Shown here: positions 33,858 through 43,139 of the stretch, in pieces
Numbering within the stretch: position 1 is the first letter of the stretch
Layout: every line of letters begins with the position of its first letter
Origin: Dryocola sp032051265
GTDB lineage: Bacteria > Pseudomonadota > Gammaproteobacteria > Enterobacterales > Enterobacteriaceae
Reading direction: 5' to 3'
Length of the DNA: 64,000 nucleotides
Assembly (NCBI GenBank): GCA_032051265.1
Contig: DAMBYU010000006.1
Location: 248,001 to 312,000, forward strand
Made by a program: the position numbers and the translations under genes
The notes under the pieces: generated by a model
The model's database searches: none
What the model was told of the DNA's origin: nothing
Seen by the model: the letters and a program-made list of their open reading frames with translations, nothing else

Positions 33858-36212
33858 CTATTTTGCGGTAACAACCTGCATTCCGTACGGCTCATTCTGC
33901 AATGCAAGCGCCAGAACTTCCTCAATACGTTTTACAGGGTGGATAGCCAGATCGGCAATTACGTTGTCCGGAATCTCTTCCAGATCGCGTTTATTCTCGT
34001 CCGGAATCAGCACGGTTTTAATGCCGCCACGGTGGGCTGCCAGTAGCTTTTCTTTCAAACCACCGATTGGCAGAACCTGACCACGCAGCGTAATTTCACC
34101 CGTCATTGCCACATCCGCACGGACCGGGTTACCTGTCAGACAGGAAACCAGGGCGGTACACATAGCGATACCTGCACTTGGCCCATCTTTCGGCGTTGCG
34201 CCTTCCGGTACGTGAACGTGAATATCACGTTTTTCGTAGAAGTCGCCGTTGATGCCCAGTTTTTCCGCACGGGCGCGAACAACGGTCAAAGCCGCCTGGA
34301 TAGATTCCTGCATGACTTCGCCTAACGAACCGGTGTAGGTCAGCTTGCCTTTACCCGGCACGCACGCGGTTTCGATAGTCAGCAGATCGCCACCCACCTC
34401 TGTCCACGCCAGGCCTGTTACCTGCCCTACACGGTTTTCACTGTCCGCACGACCATAATCAAAGCGCTGAACCCCCAGGAAATCCTTCAGGTTGTCGCCG
34501 TTGATATCGATGTGCTTAAGCGTTTTATCCAGCAGCAGCTGTTTCACCGCTTTACGGCACAGCTTGGAGATTTCACGTTCCAGGCTACGCACGCCAGCTT
34601 CACGGGTGTAGTAACGGATAATGCCGGTAATGGCGCTATCTTCTACCGTCAGCTCGCTTTTCTTCAGGGCGTTACGCTCAATCTGCTTCGGCAAGAGGTG
34701 CTGCTTCGCAATGTTCAGTTTTTCGTCTTCGGTATAACCGGACAGGCGAATAACTTCCATACGATCCAGCAGTGGAGCCGGAATGTTCATGGAGTTGGAT
34801 GTCGCCACAAACATCACATCGCTGAGATCGTAATCAACCTCAAGGTAGTGATCGTTAAAGGCGACGTTCTGTTCTGGATCAAGCACTTCCAGCAGAGCAG
34901 ACGCCGGATCGCCACGCATATCCGAAGACATTTTGTCGATCTCATCGAGCAGGAACAGCGGGTTTTTAACGCCCACTTTCGCCATTTTCTGAATCAGCTT
35001 GCCCGGCATCGAACCGATATAGGTACGACGGTGGCCGCGAATTTCGGCTTCATCACGCACGCCGCCCAGCGCCATACGGATATATTTGCGCCCTGTCGCT
35101 CTGGCGATGGACTGGCCGAGGGAAGTTTTACCCACCCCAGGAGGCCCTACCAGGCACAGGATTGGCCCTTTGAGCTTGTTGACGCGGCTTTGCACTGCGA
35201 GGTATTCCAGGATGCGATCTTTTACGCGTTCCAGACCGTAGTGATCGGTATCCAGCACTTCCTGAGCCTGACGCAGGTCTTTTTTCACCTTGCTGCGCGA
35301 GTTCCACGGCACCTGCACCATCCAGTCGATATAGCCACGTACCACGGTTGCTTCCGCAGACATTGGCGACATCATTTTCAGTTTTTGCAGTTCCGCTTCG
35401 GTTTTCTCACGCGCCTCTTTCGGCATTTTCGCCGCATCGATTTTGCGTTTTAGCGCTTCGTTTTCATCCGGCGCATCGTCCATTTCGCCCAGTTCTTTCT
35501 GAATCGCTTTCATTTGCTCATTCAGATAGTACTCGCGCTGGCTCTTCTCCATCTGCTTTTTAACGCGGTTGCGAATGCGTTTTTCAACCTGCAGCAGATC
35601 GATTTCTGATTCCATCATCGCCATCAGATATTCAAGACGTTCGTTAATATCGGACATCTCAAGCACTGACTGTTTATCCGTTAATTTCAACGGCATATGT
35701 GCGGCAATAGTGTCAGCCAGACGTGCGGGATCGTCGATGCTGTTAAGCGACGTCAGCACTTCTGGCGGGATTTTTTTGTTCAGCTTGATGTAGCCTTCAA
35801 ACTGATTAATGGCCGTGCGTACCAGCACTTCCTGCTCGCGCTCTTCAATAACCGGCGAGTCGAGGTATTCGGCCTGGGCTGCGAAATGTTCGCCATTGTC
35901 AGACAGCCTGGTAATACGCGCGCGCTGTAAACCTTCCACCAGCACTTTTACCGTGCCGTCTGGCAGTTTCAGCATCTGCAAAATAGAGGCAACGGTGCCC
36001 ACCGAGAACAGGTCATTCACACCCGGCTCATCCGTTGAGGCCTCTTTTTGCGCCACCAGCATGATTTTTTTATCGTGGTCCATGGCTGCTTCCAGGCAGC
36101 GGATGGATTTTTCGCGCCCGACAAACAATGGAATAACCATGTGCGGATAAACCACCACATCGCGCAATGGCAATACGGGGATTTCAATGCGTTCAGAACG
36201 CTCAGGATTCAT
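33858..36212 (-). CDS. lon: ATP-dependent protease Lon
   Basis: Lon is the 784-residue cytosolic AAA+ protease that degrades damaged and regulatory proteins. It shows the N-terminal substrate-binding domain (about 10-205), a coiled-coil region, the ATPase domain with Walker A GPPGVGKTS (about 356), Walker B FLLDEIDK, and the protease domain with the catalytic serine in KDGPSAGIAM (about 679) and the lysine partner in GGLKEKLLAA. The start at 36212 (MNPERSER) gives the E. coli length, and longer frames add a non-conserved stretch. A heat-shock promoter lies upstream. Confidence 0.98.
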   Translation of the reverse strand: MNPERSERIEIPVLPLRDVVVYPHMVIPLFVGREKSIRCLEAAMDHDKKIMLVAQKEASTDEPGVNDLFSVGTVASILQMLKLPDGTVKVLVEGLQRARITRLSDNGEHFAAQAEYLDSPVIEEREQEVLVRTAINQFEGYIKLNKKIPPEVLTSLNSIDDPARLADTIAAHMPLKLTDKQSVLEMSDINERLEYLMAMMESEIDLLQVEKRIRNRVKKQMEKSQREYYLNEQMKAIQKELGEMDDAPDENEALKRKIDAAKMPKEAREKTEAELQKLKMMSPMSAEATVVRGYIDWMVQVPWNSRSKVKKDLRQAQEVLDTDHYGLERVKDRILEYLAVQSRVNKLKGPILCLVGPPGVGKTSLGQSIARATGRKYIRMALGGVRDEAEIRGHRRTYIGSMPGKLIQKMAKVGVKNPLFLLDEIDKMSSDMRGDPASALLEVLDPEQNVAFNDHYLEVDYDLSDVMFVATSNSMNIPAPLLDRMEVIRLSGYTEDEKLNIAKQHLLPKQIERNALKKSELTVEDSAITGIIRYYTREAGVRSLEREISKLCRKAVKQLLLDKTLKHIDINGDNLKDFLGVQRFDYGRADSENRVGQVTGLAWTEVGGDLLTIETACVPGKGKLTYTGSLGEVMQESIQAALTVVRARAEKLGINGDFYEKRDIHVHVPEGATPKDGPSAGIAMCTALVSCLTGNPVRADVAMTGEITLRGQVLPIGGLKEKLLAAHRGGIKTVLIPDENKRDLEEIPDNVIADLAIHPVKRIEEVLALALQNEPYGMQVVTAK

Positions 36213-36291
36213 AGAGCTCTCTCTTAGTTTAATTTCCGCCAGGTGATGGGGCGATGCCTCCGCTCTCATGGCATCACCAGCAAGTAAGTCA

Positions 36292-36321
36292 GTATATGGG
36301 GATGTTTCCCGAGCATTCAAT
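36292..36321 (-). promoter_or_regulatory. Sigma32 promoter of lon
   Basis: On the minus strand ATTGAAT and CCCCATATAC are 13 bp apart, matching the heat-shock consensus and the known lon promoter of E. coli. It is about 80 nt before the ATG. Confidence 0.85.
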
Positions 36322-36341
36322 GCCGGAAATGCAGGAAAAAT

Positions 36342-36367
36342 AAAAGGGGGATAAAAATCCCCCTTTT
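36342..36367 (-). terminator. Terminator of clpX
   Basis: AAAAGGGGGAT-AAAA-ATCCCCCTTTT forms an 11-bp stem in the clpX-lon gap, followed on the minus strand by ATTTTTCC. Confidence 0.85.
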
Positions 36368-36396
36368 TCAACTAACTGACTGGTTATTTTGGCGAA

Positions 36397-37671
36397 TTAT
36401 TCACCGGACGCCTGTTGTGCTTCCGGCTTACCGTAAATTAATAACGGCTTGGTCTGGTCGTCAATCACCGCCTCATCGATAACCACTTTTTCGACATCTT
36501 CCATAGAAGGAAGGTCGTACATGGTATCGAGCAGAGCGCCTTCAACGATAGAACGCAGACCGCGGGCACCGGTTTTACGCGCCATCGCTTTTTTGGCAAT
36601 AGCATCCAGCGCTTCGTCACGGAACTCCAGTTCCACACCTTCCAGATTGAACAACGCCTGATACTGCTTGGTCAGGGCATTTTTCGGTTCTTTCAGGATC
36701 TGAATCAGGGCTTCTTCGCTCAGCTCGCTCAGCGTAGCAACGACCGGTAAACGACCGATAAACTCAGGGATCAGACCAAACTTAATCAGATCTTCCGGCT
36801 CTACCTGGCCGAGCAGCTGGCCTTCGCTCGCTTTCTCAGACTTGCCTTTAACCGTCGCGCCAAAGCCAATGCCTGAACCGGTTTCTACACGGTTAGCGAT
36901 CACTTTGTCGAGGCCTGCAAACGCACCGCCGCAGATAAACAGAATCTTGGAGGTATCAACCTGCAGGAACTCTTGCTGCGGATGCTTACGGCCACCCTGC
37001 GGTGGAACCGCAGCCACGGTGCCTTCAATCAGCTTCAGCAACGCCTGCTGCACGCCTTCACCGGATACATCACGGGTGATGGACGGGTTGTCAGATTTGC
37101 GGGAGATTTTGTCGATCTCATCGATATAAACGATACCGCGCTGCGCTTTTTGCACATCGTAGTCGCATTTCTGCAGCAGTTTCTGGATGATGTTTTCCAC
37201 ATCTTCACCCACGTAGCCCGCTTCGGTCAGCGTAGTGGCATCTGCCATGGTGAAAGGTACATCCAGCAAACGCGCCAGGGTCTCAGCCAGCAGCGTTTTC
37301 CCGCTGCCTGTCGGCCCGATGAGCAGGATGTTACTTTTACCCAGCTCGATGCCGTTAGTGCTGTCGCCGTTGCGCAGACGTTTGTAGTGGTTGTAAACCG
37401 CCACCGCCAGGACCTTTTTCGCCTGCTCCTGACCGATGACATAGTCATCCAGATGGTGACGGATTTCATGCGGCGTCGGCAGCGCGCTACGCTCGCGGTG
37501 CGGCGCTACTTCTTTAATCTCTTCGCGAATAATGTCGTTACATAAGTCGACACACTCATCGCAGATATACACTGACGGCCCGGCAATTAGTTTGCGCACT
37601 TCATGCTGGCTTTTGCCGCAAAAAGAGCAGTACAGAAGTTTGCCTGAACCGTCTTTGCGCTTATCTGTCAT
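36397..37671 (-). CDS. clpX: ClpXP protease ATPase subunit ClpX
   Basis: ClpX is the 424-residue AAA+ unfoldase that feeds substrates such as ssrA-tagged proteins to ClpP. The N-terminal zinc domain has C15/C18 and C37/C40 (CSFC, CDEC). Walker A GPTGSGKT, the pore loop GYVGEDVEN and Walker B VYIDEIDK follow, and the ClpP-docking IGF loop (GSGIGFGA) is present. Length equals that in E. coli. It lies 133 nt after clpP. Confidence 0.98.
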   Translation of the reverse strand: MTDKRKDGSGKLLYCSFCGKSQHEVRKLIAGPSVYICDECVDLCNDIIREEIKEVAPHRERSALPTPHEIRHHLDDYVIGQEQAKKVLAVAVYNHYKRLRNGDSTNGIELGKSNILLIGPTGSGKTLLAETLARLLDVPFTMADATTLTEAGYVGEDVENIIQKLLQKCDYDVQKAQRGIVYIDEIDKISRKSDNPSITRDVSGEGVQQALLKLIEGTVAAVPPQGGRKHPQQEFLQVDTSKILFICGGAFAGLDKVIANRVETGSGIGFGATVKGKSEKASEGQLLGQVEPEDLIKFGLIPEFIGRLPVVATLSELSEEALIQILKEPKNALTKQYQALFNLEGVELEFRDEALDAIAKKAMARKTGARGLRSIVEGALLDTMYDLPSMEDVEKVVIDEAVIDDQTKPLLIYGKPEAQQASGE

Positions 37672-37758
37672 AAAGTCAAAACCTCTTTTCTGTTACTTTG
37701 CACCGTTCAGAACGGCGCAAGTGCCATTGTTGCGGCACAGCCAATCTAAGCGGAAAGC

Positions 37759-37791
37759 CGGGCCACTACTTTTACTATAGTATATGGCCCG
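37759..37791 (-). promoter_or_regulatory. Hairpin in the clpP-clpX gap
   Basis: CGGGCCA (37759-37765) and TGGCCCG (37785-37791) form a 7-bp stem that encloses an AT-rich stretch with the inner palindrome TACTATAGTA. It may trim or partly stop the clpP transcript before clpX. Confidence 0.4.
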
Positions 37792-37804
37792 CTGTTTTCG
37801 GGCA

Positions 37805-38428
37805 TTAGTTACGGTGAGTCAGGATCGAGTCAACTAAGCCATACTCTACCGCTTCGCTGGCAGCGAGGAAACGGTCACGCTCGGTGTCTCTTTCGATTTC
37901 TTCAAGAGATTTGCCGGTGTGTTGCGCCATAAGTTCATTCATACGGGCTTTAACTTTCAGGATTTCGCGGGCGTGGATTTCGATGTCCGTCGCCTGCCCC
38001 TGATAGCCGCCCAGCGGTTGGTGAATCATTACCCGCGAGTTCGGCAGACAGAAACGCTTGCCTTTCGCTCCGGCAGTCAGCAGGAAAGCTCCCATAGAAC
38101 AAGCTTGTCCCATACAGATAGTACTGACGTCCGGCTTAATAAATTGCATAGTGTCGTAGATAGACATACCTGCCGTAATTACGCCACCCGGTGAGTTAAT
38201 GTAGAGATAGATATCTTTTTCTGGATTTTCAGCTTCCAGAAACAGCATCTGCGCCACAATCAGGTTAGCCATATGATCTTCGACCTGTCCGGTCATGAAG
38301 ATGACACGTTCCTTGAGCAGACGGGAATAAATATCGTATGAACGCTCACCACGCGATGTCTGTTCAACAACCATCGGCACCAGGGCCATATGGGGTGCTA
38401 ATTGATCTCGTTCGCCACTGTATGACAT
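37805..38428 (-). CDS. clpP: ATP-dependent Clp protease proteolytic subunit
   Basis: ClpP is the 207-residue serine protease subunit that forms the tetradecamer with ClpX or ClpA caps. The catalytic triad is Ser111 (GQACSMGAF), His136 (VMIHQPLGG) and Asp185 (TERDRF). A propeptide of about 14 residues (MSYSGERDQLAPHM) is present. Upstream is a heat-shock promoter. Confidence 0.98.
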   Translation of the reverse strand: MSYSGERDQLAPHMALVPMVVEQTSRGERSYDIYSRLLKERVIFMTGQVEDHMANLIVAQMLFLEAENPEKDIYLYINSPGGVITAGMSIYDTMQFIKPDVSTICMGQACSMGAFLLTAGAKGKRFCLPNSRVMIHQPLGGYQGQATDIEIHAREILKVKARMNELMAQHTGKSLEEIERDTERDRFLAASEAVEYGLVDSILTHRN

Positions 38429-38571
38429 TTCCGTCTCCTGGAGTAATTAAGCCTTCTAACCTACTGTACTGATTCTACTTGAGACGCGAAAAGAAGACTA
38501 CGCTCCTTGCGCCCTTTGCCTGTCATGGACGGATTATCAGTCAGGGTCGTGTTTTGGAGCCATGCCTTACT

Positions 38572-38600
38572 TTATGGGGATGGCTTCGCCCTGTTTCAAG
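38572..38600 (-). promoter_or_regulatory. Sigma32 promoter of clpP
   Basis: On the minus strand CTTGAAA-N14-CCCCATAA fits the heat-shock consensus very well. It lies about 145 nt before the clpP ATG in the 317-nt gap between tig and clpP. Apart from this site and the tig terminator, the gap shows no gene. Confidence 0.9.
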
Positions 38601-38673
38601 CATAACAACCTTTTCTTGATACGCTAACCCTGAAAGCTCGTATTATTCGTCGCAAAGATGCCATTCACAGGAT

Positions 38674-38705
38674 AAAAAAAGCCCGCCACTGTGAGTGACG
38701 GGCTT
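38674..38705 (-). terminator. Terminator of tig
   Basis: On the minus strand AAGCCCG ... CGGGCTT, with an inner CACT/AGTG stem, is followed by a run of T, 41 nt beyond the tig stop. Confidence 0.88.
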
Positions 38706-38745
38706 GATGCAGCAATCTTATGGCAATGGAGCCAAAAAATTACGC

Positions 38746-40044
38746 TTACGCTTGCTGGTTCATCAGCTCGCTGAAGGAAGAGGCTTTTTCTGACACTTTC
38801 GCTTTTGCCAGAACCGCTTCAACAGCCTGTTCTTCCAGAGCAACATTGCGCATGTTGTCCATCAGTTCTTTGTTCTTGCTGTAGAACTCGATAACTTCTT
38901 TCGGATCTTCGTAGGCGGAGGCCATTTCTTCGATCAGAGCGTTAACGCGCGCTTCGTCAGCTTTCAGTTCGTGGGTACGAATGACTTCGCCCAGCAGCAG
39001 ACCAACAACTACGCGGCGTTTAGCTTGTTCTTCGAACAGCTCGCGCGGCAGCTCCAGAGCCTGTTGCTCGTTGCCACCGAAACGCTGTGCAGCCTGGCGA
39101 CGCAGCACGTCGATTTCGCCGTCGATAAGTGCTGCCGGCACGTCGATGTTGTTCGCGTTAACCAGACCGTCGATTGCCTGAGACTTGATGCGGTTACGCA
39201 CCGCGCCTTTCAGCTCGCGATCCATGTTCTTACGCACTTCGGTACGCAGGCCTGCTACAGAACCATCTTCTACGCCGAAACGTTTGATGAATTCTTCAGT
39301 AAATTCAGGCAGCTCACGCTCTTCCACTTTCTTCAGAACGATGTCGAACTTAGCCGCTTTACCTTTCAGGTTTTCAGCGTGGTAATCTTCCGGGAAGGTC
39401 ACTTCGATGGTGAACTCTTCGCCAGCTTTGTGACCCACAACGCCATCTTCAAAGCCCGGGATCATACGACCCTGGCCCATTGCCAGTACGAAGTCAGACG
39501 CCTGACCGCCTTCGAACACTTCGCCGTCTACGGAGCCGGTGAAGTCGATAGTAACGCGGTCTTCTGCCGTTGCAGCAGCGTCAGAGTCTTTCCAGGTTGC
39601 CTGCTGCTTACGCAGGGTGTCCAACATGGTGTCAACGTCTTCGTCAGTCACGTCAACAACTGGTTTTTCAACTTCGATGGCTTCCAGACCCTGCAGCTCA
39701 ACTTCCGGGTACACTTCAAACTCTACGGAGTAGGTGAAGTCTTCGCCCAGTTTGTATTCGCCCGGCACGTAATTAGGCGCGCCTGCTGGATTGATTTTTT
39801 CTTTGATGATCGCATCAATGAAGTTGCGGCTCATCAGCTCGCCCAGCACGTCCTGGCGAACAGAAGCGCCGTAACGTTGAGCGACAACGGTCATCGGTAC
39901 TTTACCCTTGCGGAAGCCGTCAATACGAACTTTCTTTGCCACGTTGACCAGCTCGCTTTTTACAGCGTTTTCGATGCTGTCTGCAGCGATAGTAATCGTG
40001 AGACGGCGGCCAAGGCCCTGAGTGGTTTCAACTGAAACTTGCAT
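38746..40044 (-). CDS. tig: Trigger factor
   Basis: Trigger factor is the 432-residue ribosome-bound chaperone and prolyl isomerase for new chains. The ribosome-docking loop GFRKGKVPM (residues 43-51) is intact. It is followed by the FKBP-type domain (about 150-245; VTIDFTGSVDGEVFEGG) and the helical C-terminal chaperone arms. Length matches E. coli. It is upstream of clpPX with its own terminator between. Confidence 0.98.
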   Translation of the reverse strand: MQVSVETTQGLGRRLTITIAADSIENAVKSELVNVAKKVRIDGFRKGKVPMTVVAQRYGASVRQDVLGELMSRNFIDAIIKEKINPAGAPNYVPGEYKLGEDFTYSVEFEVYPEVELQGLEAIEVEKPVVDVTDEDVDTMLDTLRKQQATWKDSDAAATAEDRVTIDFTGSVDGEVFEGGQASDFVLAMGQGRMIPGFEDGVVGHKAGEEFTIEVTFPEDYHAENLKGKAAKFDIVLKKVEERELPEFTEEFIKRFGVEDGSVAGLRTEVRKNMDRELKGAVRNRIKSQAIDGLVNANNIDVPAALIDGEIDVLRRQAAQRFGGNEQQALELPRELFEEQAKRRVVVGLLLGEVIRTHELKADEARVNALIEEMASAYEDPKEVIEFYSKNKELMDNMRNVALEEQAVEAVLAKAKVSEKASSFSELMNQQA

Positions 40045-40402
40045 CTTGTTACCTCAAAAAATCACAGTGCTCGGTCAACTCTGGAAGCCCTTAACGTTGC
40101 TTCACAGAACCGGGATGCCTTCTGTAGCAGAATCACATTCCCTGTCGTCAGAATCGTCCCGAAGACATTCCGAAAAATAAGACGCAGCATTATAGCGGCA
40201 TCGCCAGAGTGAGTCGAGAACGGCGACATAACGTCGCTGCGGCCTTTTTCACACTTTGTTGGAATTTATTGTCTAATCCCTGCAAAAAAGCCGGGTATTT
40301 AAGACAAAACAAAACGGCCCGCAGGCCGTTTTGAGAAACACAGTTAACAGATAGCAACATAAAGGAAAAGTTCCCTCAGTTGCAAACCCGAAAAGGGTAT
40401 TT
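40045..40402. other. tig-bolA intergenic region
   Basis: This 358-nt gap has no convincing gene. It holds the bolA terminator (40311-40332) near the bolA end and the leader and promoter region of tig near the other end. I could not pick one tig promoter with confidence. Confidence 0.6.
40311..40332 (-). terminator. Terminator of bolA
   Basis: AAAACGGCC-CGCA-GGCCGTTTT forms a perfect 9-bp stem, followed on the minus strand by GTTTTGTC. Confidence 0.85.
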
Positions 40403-40720
40403 TCAGGCGATAGAGCCCGCTCCGCGACATGGCGGTGAGGCGAAAATGGTATCCTGCAACCCTTCCCACTCTTTAATGGTGTAGGTGTGCAAGGCCAGAG
40501 CATGTACGGTACTGGAGAGTTCCTCGCTTAAGGTTCCGTAAATCAGACGATGGCGACTCAAAAAACGTTCACCGGTAAAGCGATCGCTGACCAGCACAAC
40601 CTTAAAGTGACTTTCAGAACCAGCCGGGACATTGTGACGATAGCTTTCATCCACGACTTCCAGGAATACGGGTTCGAACGCTGCCCTTAGTTTTGTTTCT
40701 ATTTGCTCGCGTATCATCAT
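40403..40720 (-). CDS. bolA: Morphology regulator BolA
   Basis: BolA is a 105-residue stress- and stationary-phase protein that affects cell shape and biofilm and partners with monothiol glutaredoxins. It shows the BolA core ESYRHNVPAGSESHFKVVLVSDRF and conserved His residues. The start at 40720 (MMIREQ) follows GGAG and gives the E. coli length. The C-terminal ASPPCRGAGSIA is conserved. Confidence 0.96.
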   Translation of the reverse strand: MMIREQIETKLRAAFEPVFLEVVDESYRHNVPAGSESHFKVVLVSDRFTGERFLSRHRLIYGTLSEELSSTVHALALHTYTIKEWEGLQDTIFASPPCRGAGSIA

Positions 40721-41023
40721 GAACTTTCTCCTCAACTACGCCCGGATGCCACTCATCCCTTTAAATCTTAGCCGCTTTTAACCGTTTTAATAACGTAATG
40801 CCAACAATTATTTAGCTTTCGTCCGATTTCCTTCACCAACCCCCTGTAGTTTAATGCTATTAAGGCCCTATTCAGCACGAATTCGGTCTGATAGCTTTAT
40901 TAGCGCTCATTAAAAGCGCAACGCGATGAAATTCCGTGCGTTAAGCACTTCCACTGGGCAACCGCAGTGTTATGATGACGTGTTTTTTCTGCCTGCCCCT
41001 TTGAGTACATTGAGATAGCGAAC
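40721..41023. promoter_or_regulatory. Divergent bolA-yajG promoter region
   Basis: This 303-nt gap has no gene. On the minus strand CGGCTAAG (40774-40767), about 47 nt before the bolA ATG, resembles the -10 element of the gearbox promoter of E. coli bolA (CGGCNAGT) in the same place. The yajG promoter must lie in the other half, where no strong match stands out. Confidence 0.45.
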
Positions 41024-41602
41024 ATGTTAAAAAAATTATTCTTCCCACTGGTCGCCGTTTTTATGCTGGCCAGCTGTGCAACACCACCGACCACGATTGA
41101 AGTATCGCCGACCATCAACCTGCCACAGCAGGATCCAAGCCTGATGGGCGTGACGGTTAGCATCAACGGCGCCGATCAGCGCACCGATCAGGCGCTGGCT
41201 AAAGTCACTCGTGATAATCAGCTGGTTACGCTGACCCCTTCCCGCGATCTGCGTTTCCTGCTGCAAGAAGTGCTGGAAAAACAGATGACCGCACGCGGTT
41301 ACATGATTGGCCCAAGCAGCCCGGTTGCTTTGCAGATCATCGTCAACCAGCTGTATGCGGACGTCTCCCAGGGTAACGTGCGCTACAATATTGCTACCAA
41401 AGCGGATATCTCGATTATCGCTACCGCTCAGAACGGCAATAAGATGACGAAAAGCTACCGTTCCAGCTACAACGTAGAAGGGGCGTTCCAGGCCACCAAC
41501 AAAAATATCGCCAACGCGGTTAATTCCGTGCTGACCGATACCATTGCGGAAATGGCCCAGGACACCAGCGTTCACGACTTTATTAAGCAGAACGCACGTT
41601 AA
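41024..41602 (+). CDS. yajG: YajG family lipoprotein
   Basis: The 192-residue lipoprotein has a signal peptide ending in lipobox LASC (Cys18). The mature part is a conserved enterobacterial domain of unknown function (TPSRDLRFLLQEVLEKQMTARGY). It is 49 nt upstream of ampG, and the two are cotranscribed in E. coli, so a link to cell-wall recycling has been suggested but not shown. Confidence 0.93.
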   Translation: MLKKLFFPLVAVFMLASCATPPTTIEVSPTINLPQQDPSLMGVTVSINGADQRTDQALAKVTRDNQLVTLTPSRDLRFLLQEVLEKQMTARGYMIGPSSPVALQIIVNQLYADVSQGNVRYNIATKADISIIATAQNGNKMTKSYRSSYNVEGAFQATNKNIANAVNSVLTDTIAEMAQDTSVHDFIKQNAR

Positions 41603-41651
41603 TTTATCCTCCGTCAGCCCGCGTCATGCGGGCTGACAGTCAGAGCAAAGC

Positions 41652-43139
41652 ATGCCCAATCAGTATTTACGTATCTTTCAGCAGCCAAAATCAGCCATTC
41701 TTCTGATCCTCGGCTTTGCCTCAGGGCTTCCCCTAGCATTAACCTCCGGCACGCTGCAAGCCTGGATGACGGTCGAAGATATCGATCTAAAAACCATCGG
41801 CTTCTTCTCGCTTGTCGGCCAGGCCTATGTCTTTAAGTTCCTCTGGTCGCCGGTGATGGACAGATACACGCCGCCGTTATTGGGACGCCGCCGTGGCTGG
41901 CTGTTGATTACGCAAATTCTGCTGTTAATTTCTATTGCCGCCATGGGCTTTCTGGAGCCCGGTACTCAGCTTCGCTGGATGGCGGCGCTGGCGGTCATTA
42001 TCGCTTTTTGCTCCGCCTCGCAGGACATCGTGTTCGACGCCTGGAAAACGGATGTGCTCTCAGCCGAAGAACGCGGCACGGGGGCGGCCATCAGCGTGCT
42101 TGGCTACCGTCTGGCGATGCTGGTTTCAGGCGGTCTGGCGCTCTGGCTGGCTGACCGTTACCTTGGCTGGCAGGCCACCTACTGGCTGATGGCAGCGCTG
42201 CTGCTGCCCTGTATTGTCGCAACCCTGCTGGCGCCGGAACCTACGGATACCATCCCCGTTCCGCGCAGCCTTGAACAAGCGGTAGCCGCCCCGCTACGTG
42301 ACTTTTTCGGTCGCAATAACGCCTGGCTAATCCTGCTGCTGATTGTGATGTACAAACTGGGCGATGCTTTCGCTATGAGCCTGACCACTACTTTTCTGAT
42401 TCGCGGCGTCGGTTTTGATGCAGGTGAAGTTGGGGTGGTGAATAAAACGTTGGGGTTATTCGCCACCATCCTCGGGGCGCTTTACGGTGGCGTGCTGATG
42501 CAGCGCCTGAGTCTGTTTCGCGCCCTGCTTATCTTCGGCATTTTGCAGGGGATATCCAACGCCGGCTACTGGGTGCTCTCCGTCACCGATAAGCATATGT
42601 TCAGCATGGGCGCCGCCGTCTTTTTTGAAAACCTGTGCGGCGGAATGGGTACGGCGGCCTTTGTCGCGCTGCTGATGACGCTGTGTAATAAATCCTTCTC
42701 CGCCACGCAGTTCGCCCTGCTCTCGGCGCTATCCGCCGTTGGCCGCGTTTACGTCGGGCCGATTGCTGGCTGGTTTGTTGAGGCTCACGGCTGGCCGACG
42801 TTCTATCTGTTCTCGGTTGTCGCTGCGGTGCCGGGCATCCTTTTGCTGCTGGTCTGCAAAAATACGCTGGAATACACCCAACAAAACGAAAGCTTTATGC
42901 CGCGCCGCCGGTTCGCCCCGGTTTATCGTTTAGCGCTGCGCATTCTGAGCGTGGGCTGTGTACTGCTTGGCGCATGGCTGCTGATTGTTATTGCCAATGC
43001 GCTGGGTTTAACCCGCTGGACGTTCGGCTTATACCTGCTGGAGTGGGGCGCGCTGCTTGCCATCGGCGGGATACTGCTCGGCGGCCTGCTCGACTTTCTG
43101 GCGCTGCGCCGTCTGACCTACCCGCAGCAGCCTCAATAA
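41652..43139 (+). CDS. ampG: Anhydromuropeptide permease AmpG
   Basis: AmpG is the 495-residue inner-membrane major-facilitator permease that imports GlcNAc-anhydroMurNAc peptides for cell-wall recycling and thereby controls ampC beta-lactamase induction. It shows the N-terminal GFASGLPLALTSGTLQAWM, DRYTPPLLGRRRGWLL between early helices, and the extra C-terminal helices typical of AmpG (about fourteen in all). Its stop overlaps the start of a 65-codon frame (TAATG). Confidence 0.96.
   Translation: MPNQYLRIFQQPKSAILLILGFASGLPLALTSGTLQAWMTVEDIDLKTIGFFSLVGQAYVFKFLWSPVMDRYTPPLLGRRRGWLLITQILLLISIAAMGFLEPGTQLRWMAALAVIIAFCSASQDIVFDAWKTDVLSAEERGTGAAISVLGYRLAMLVSGGLALWLADRYLGWQATYWLMAALLLPCIVATLLAPEPTDTIPVPRSLEQAVAAPLRDFFGRNNAWLILLLIVMYKLGDAFAMSLTTTFLIRGVGFDAGEVGVVNKTLGLFATILGALYGGVLMQRLSLFRALLIFGILQGISNAGYWVLSVTDKHMFSMGAAVFFENLCGGMGTAAFVALLMTLCNKSFSATQFALLSALSAVGRVYVGPIAGWFVEAHGWPTFYLFSVVAAVPGILLLLVCKNTLEYTQQNESFMPRRRFAPVYRLALRILSVGCVLLGAWLLIVIANALGLTRWTFGLYLLEWGALLAIGGILLGGLLDFLALRRLTYPQQPQ

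Noticed and set aside
34512..35453. Plus-strand open frame opposite lon (313 codons)
   Set aside because: It is antisense to the ATPase domain of lon and is explained by codon usage of the sense strand.
38971..40035. Plus-strand open frame opposite tig (354 codons)
   Set aside because: It is the antisense of trigger factor. It is rich in Phe/His/Val with no domain, so it is a shadow.
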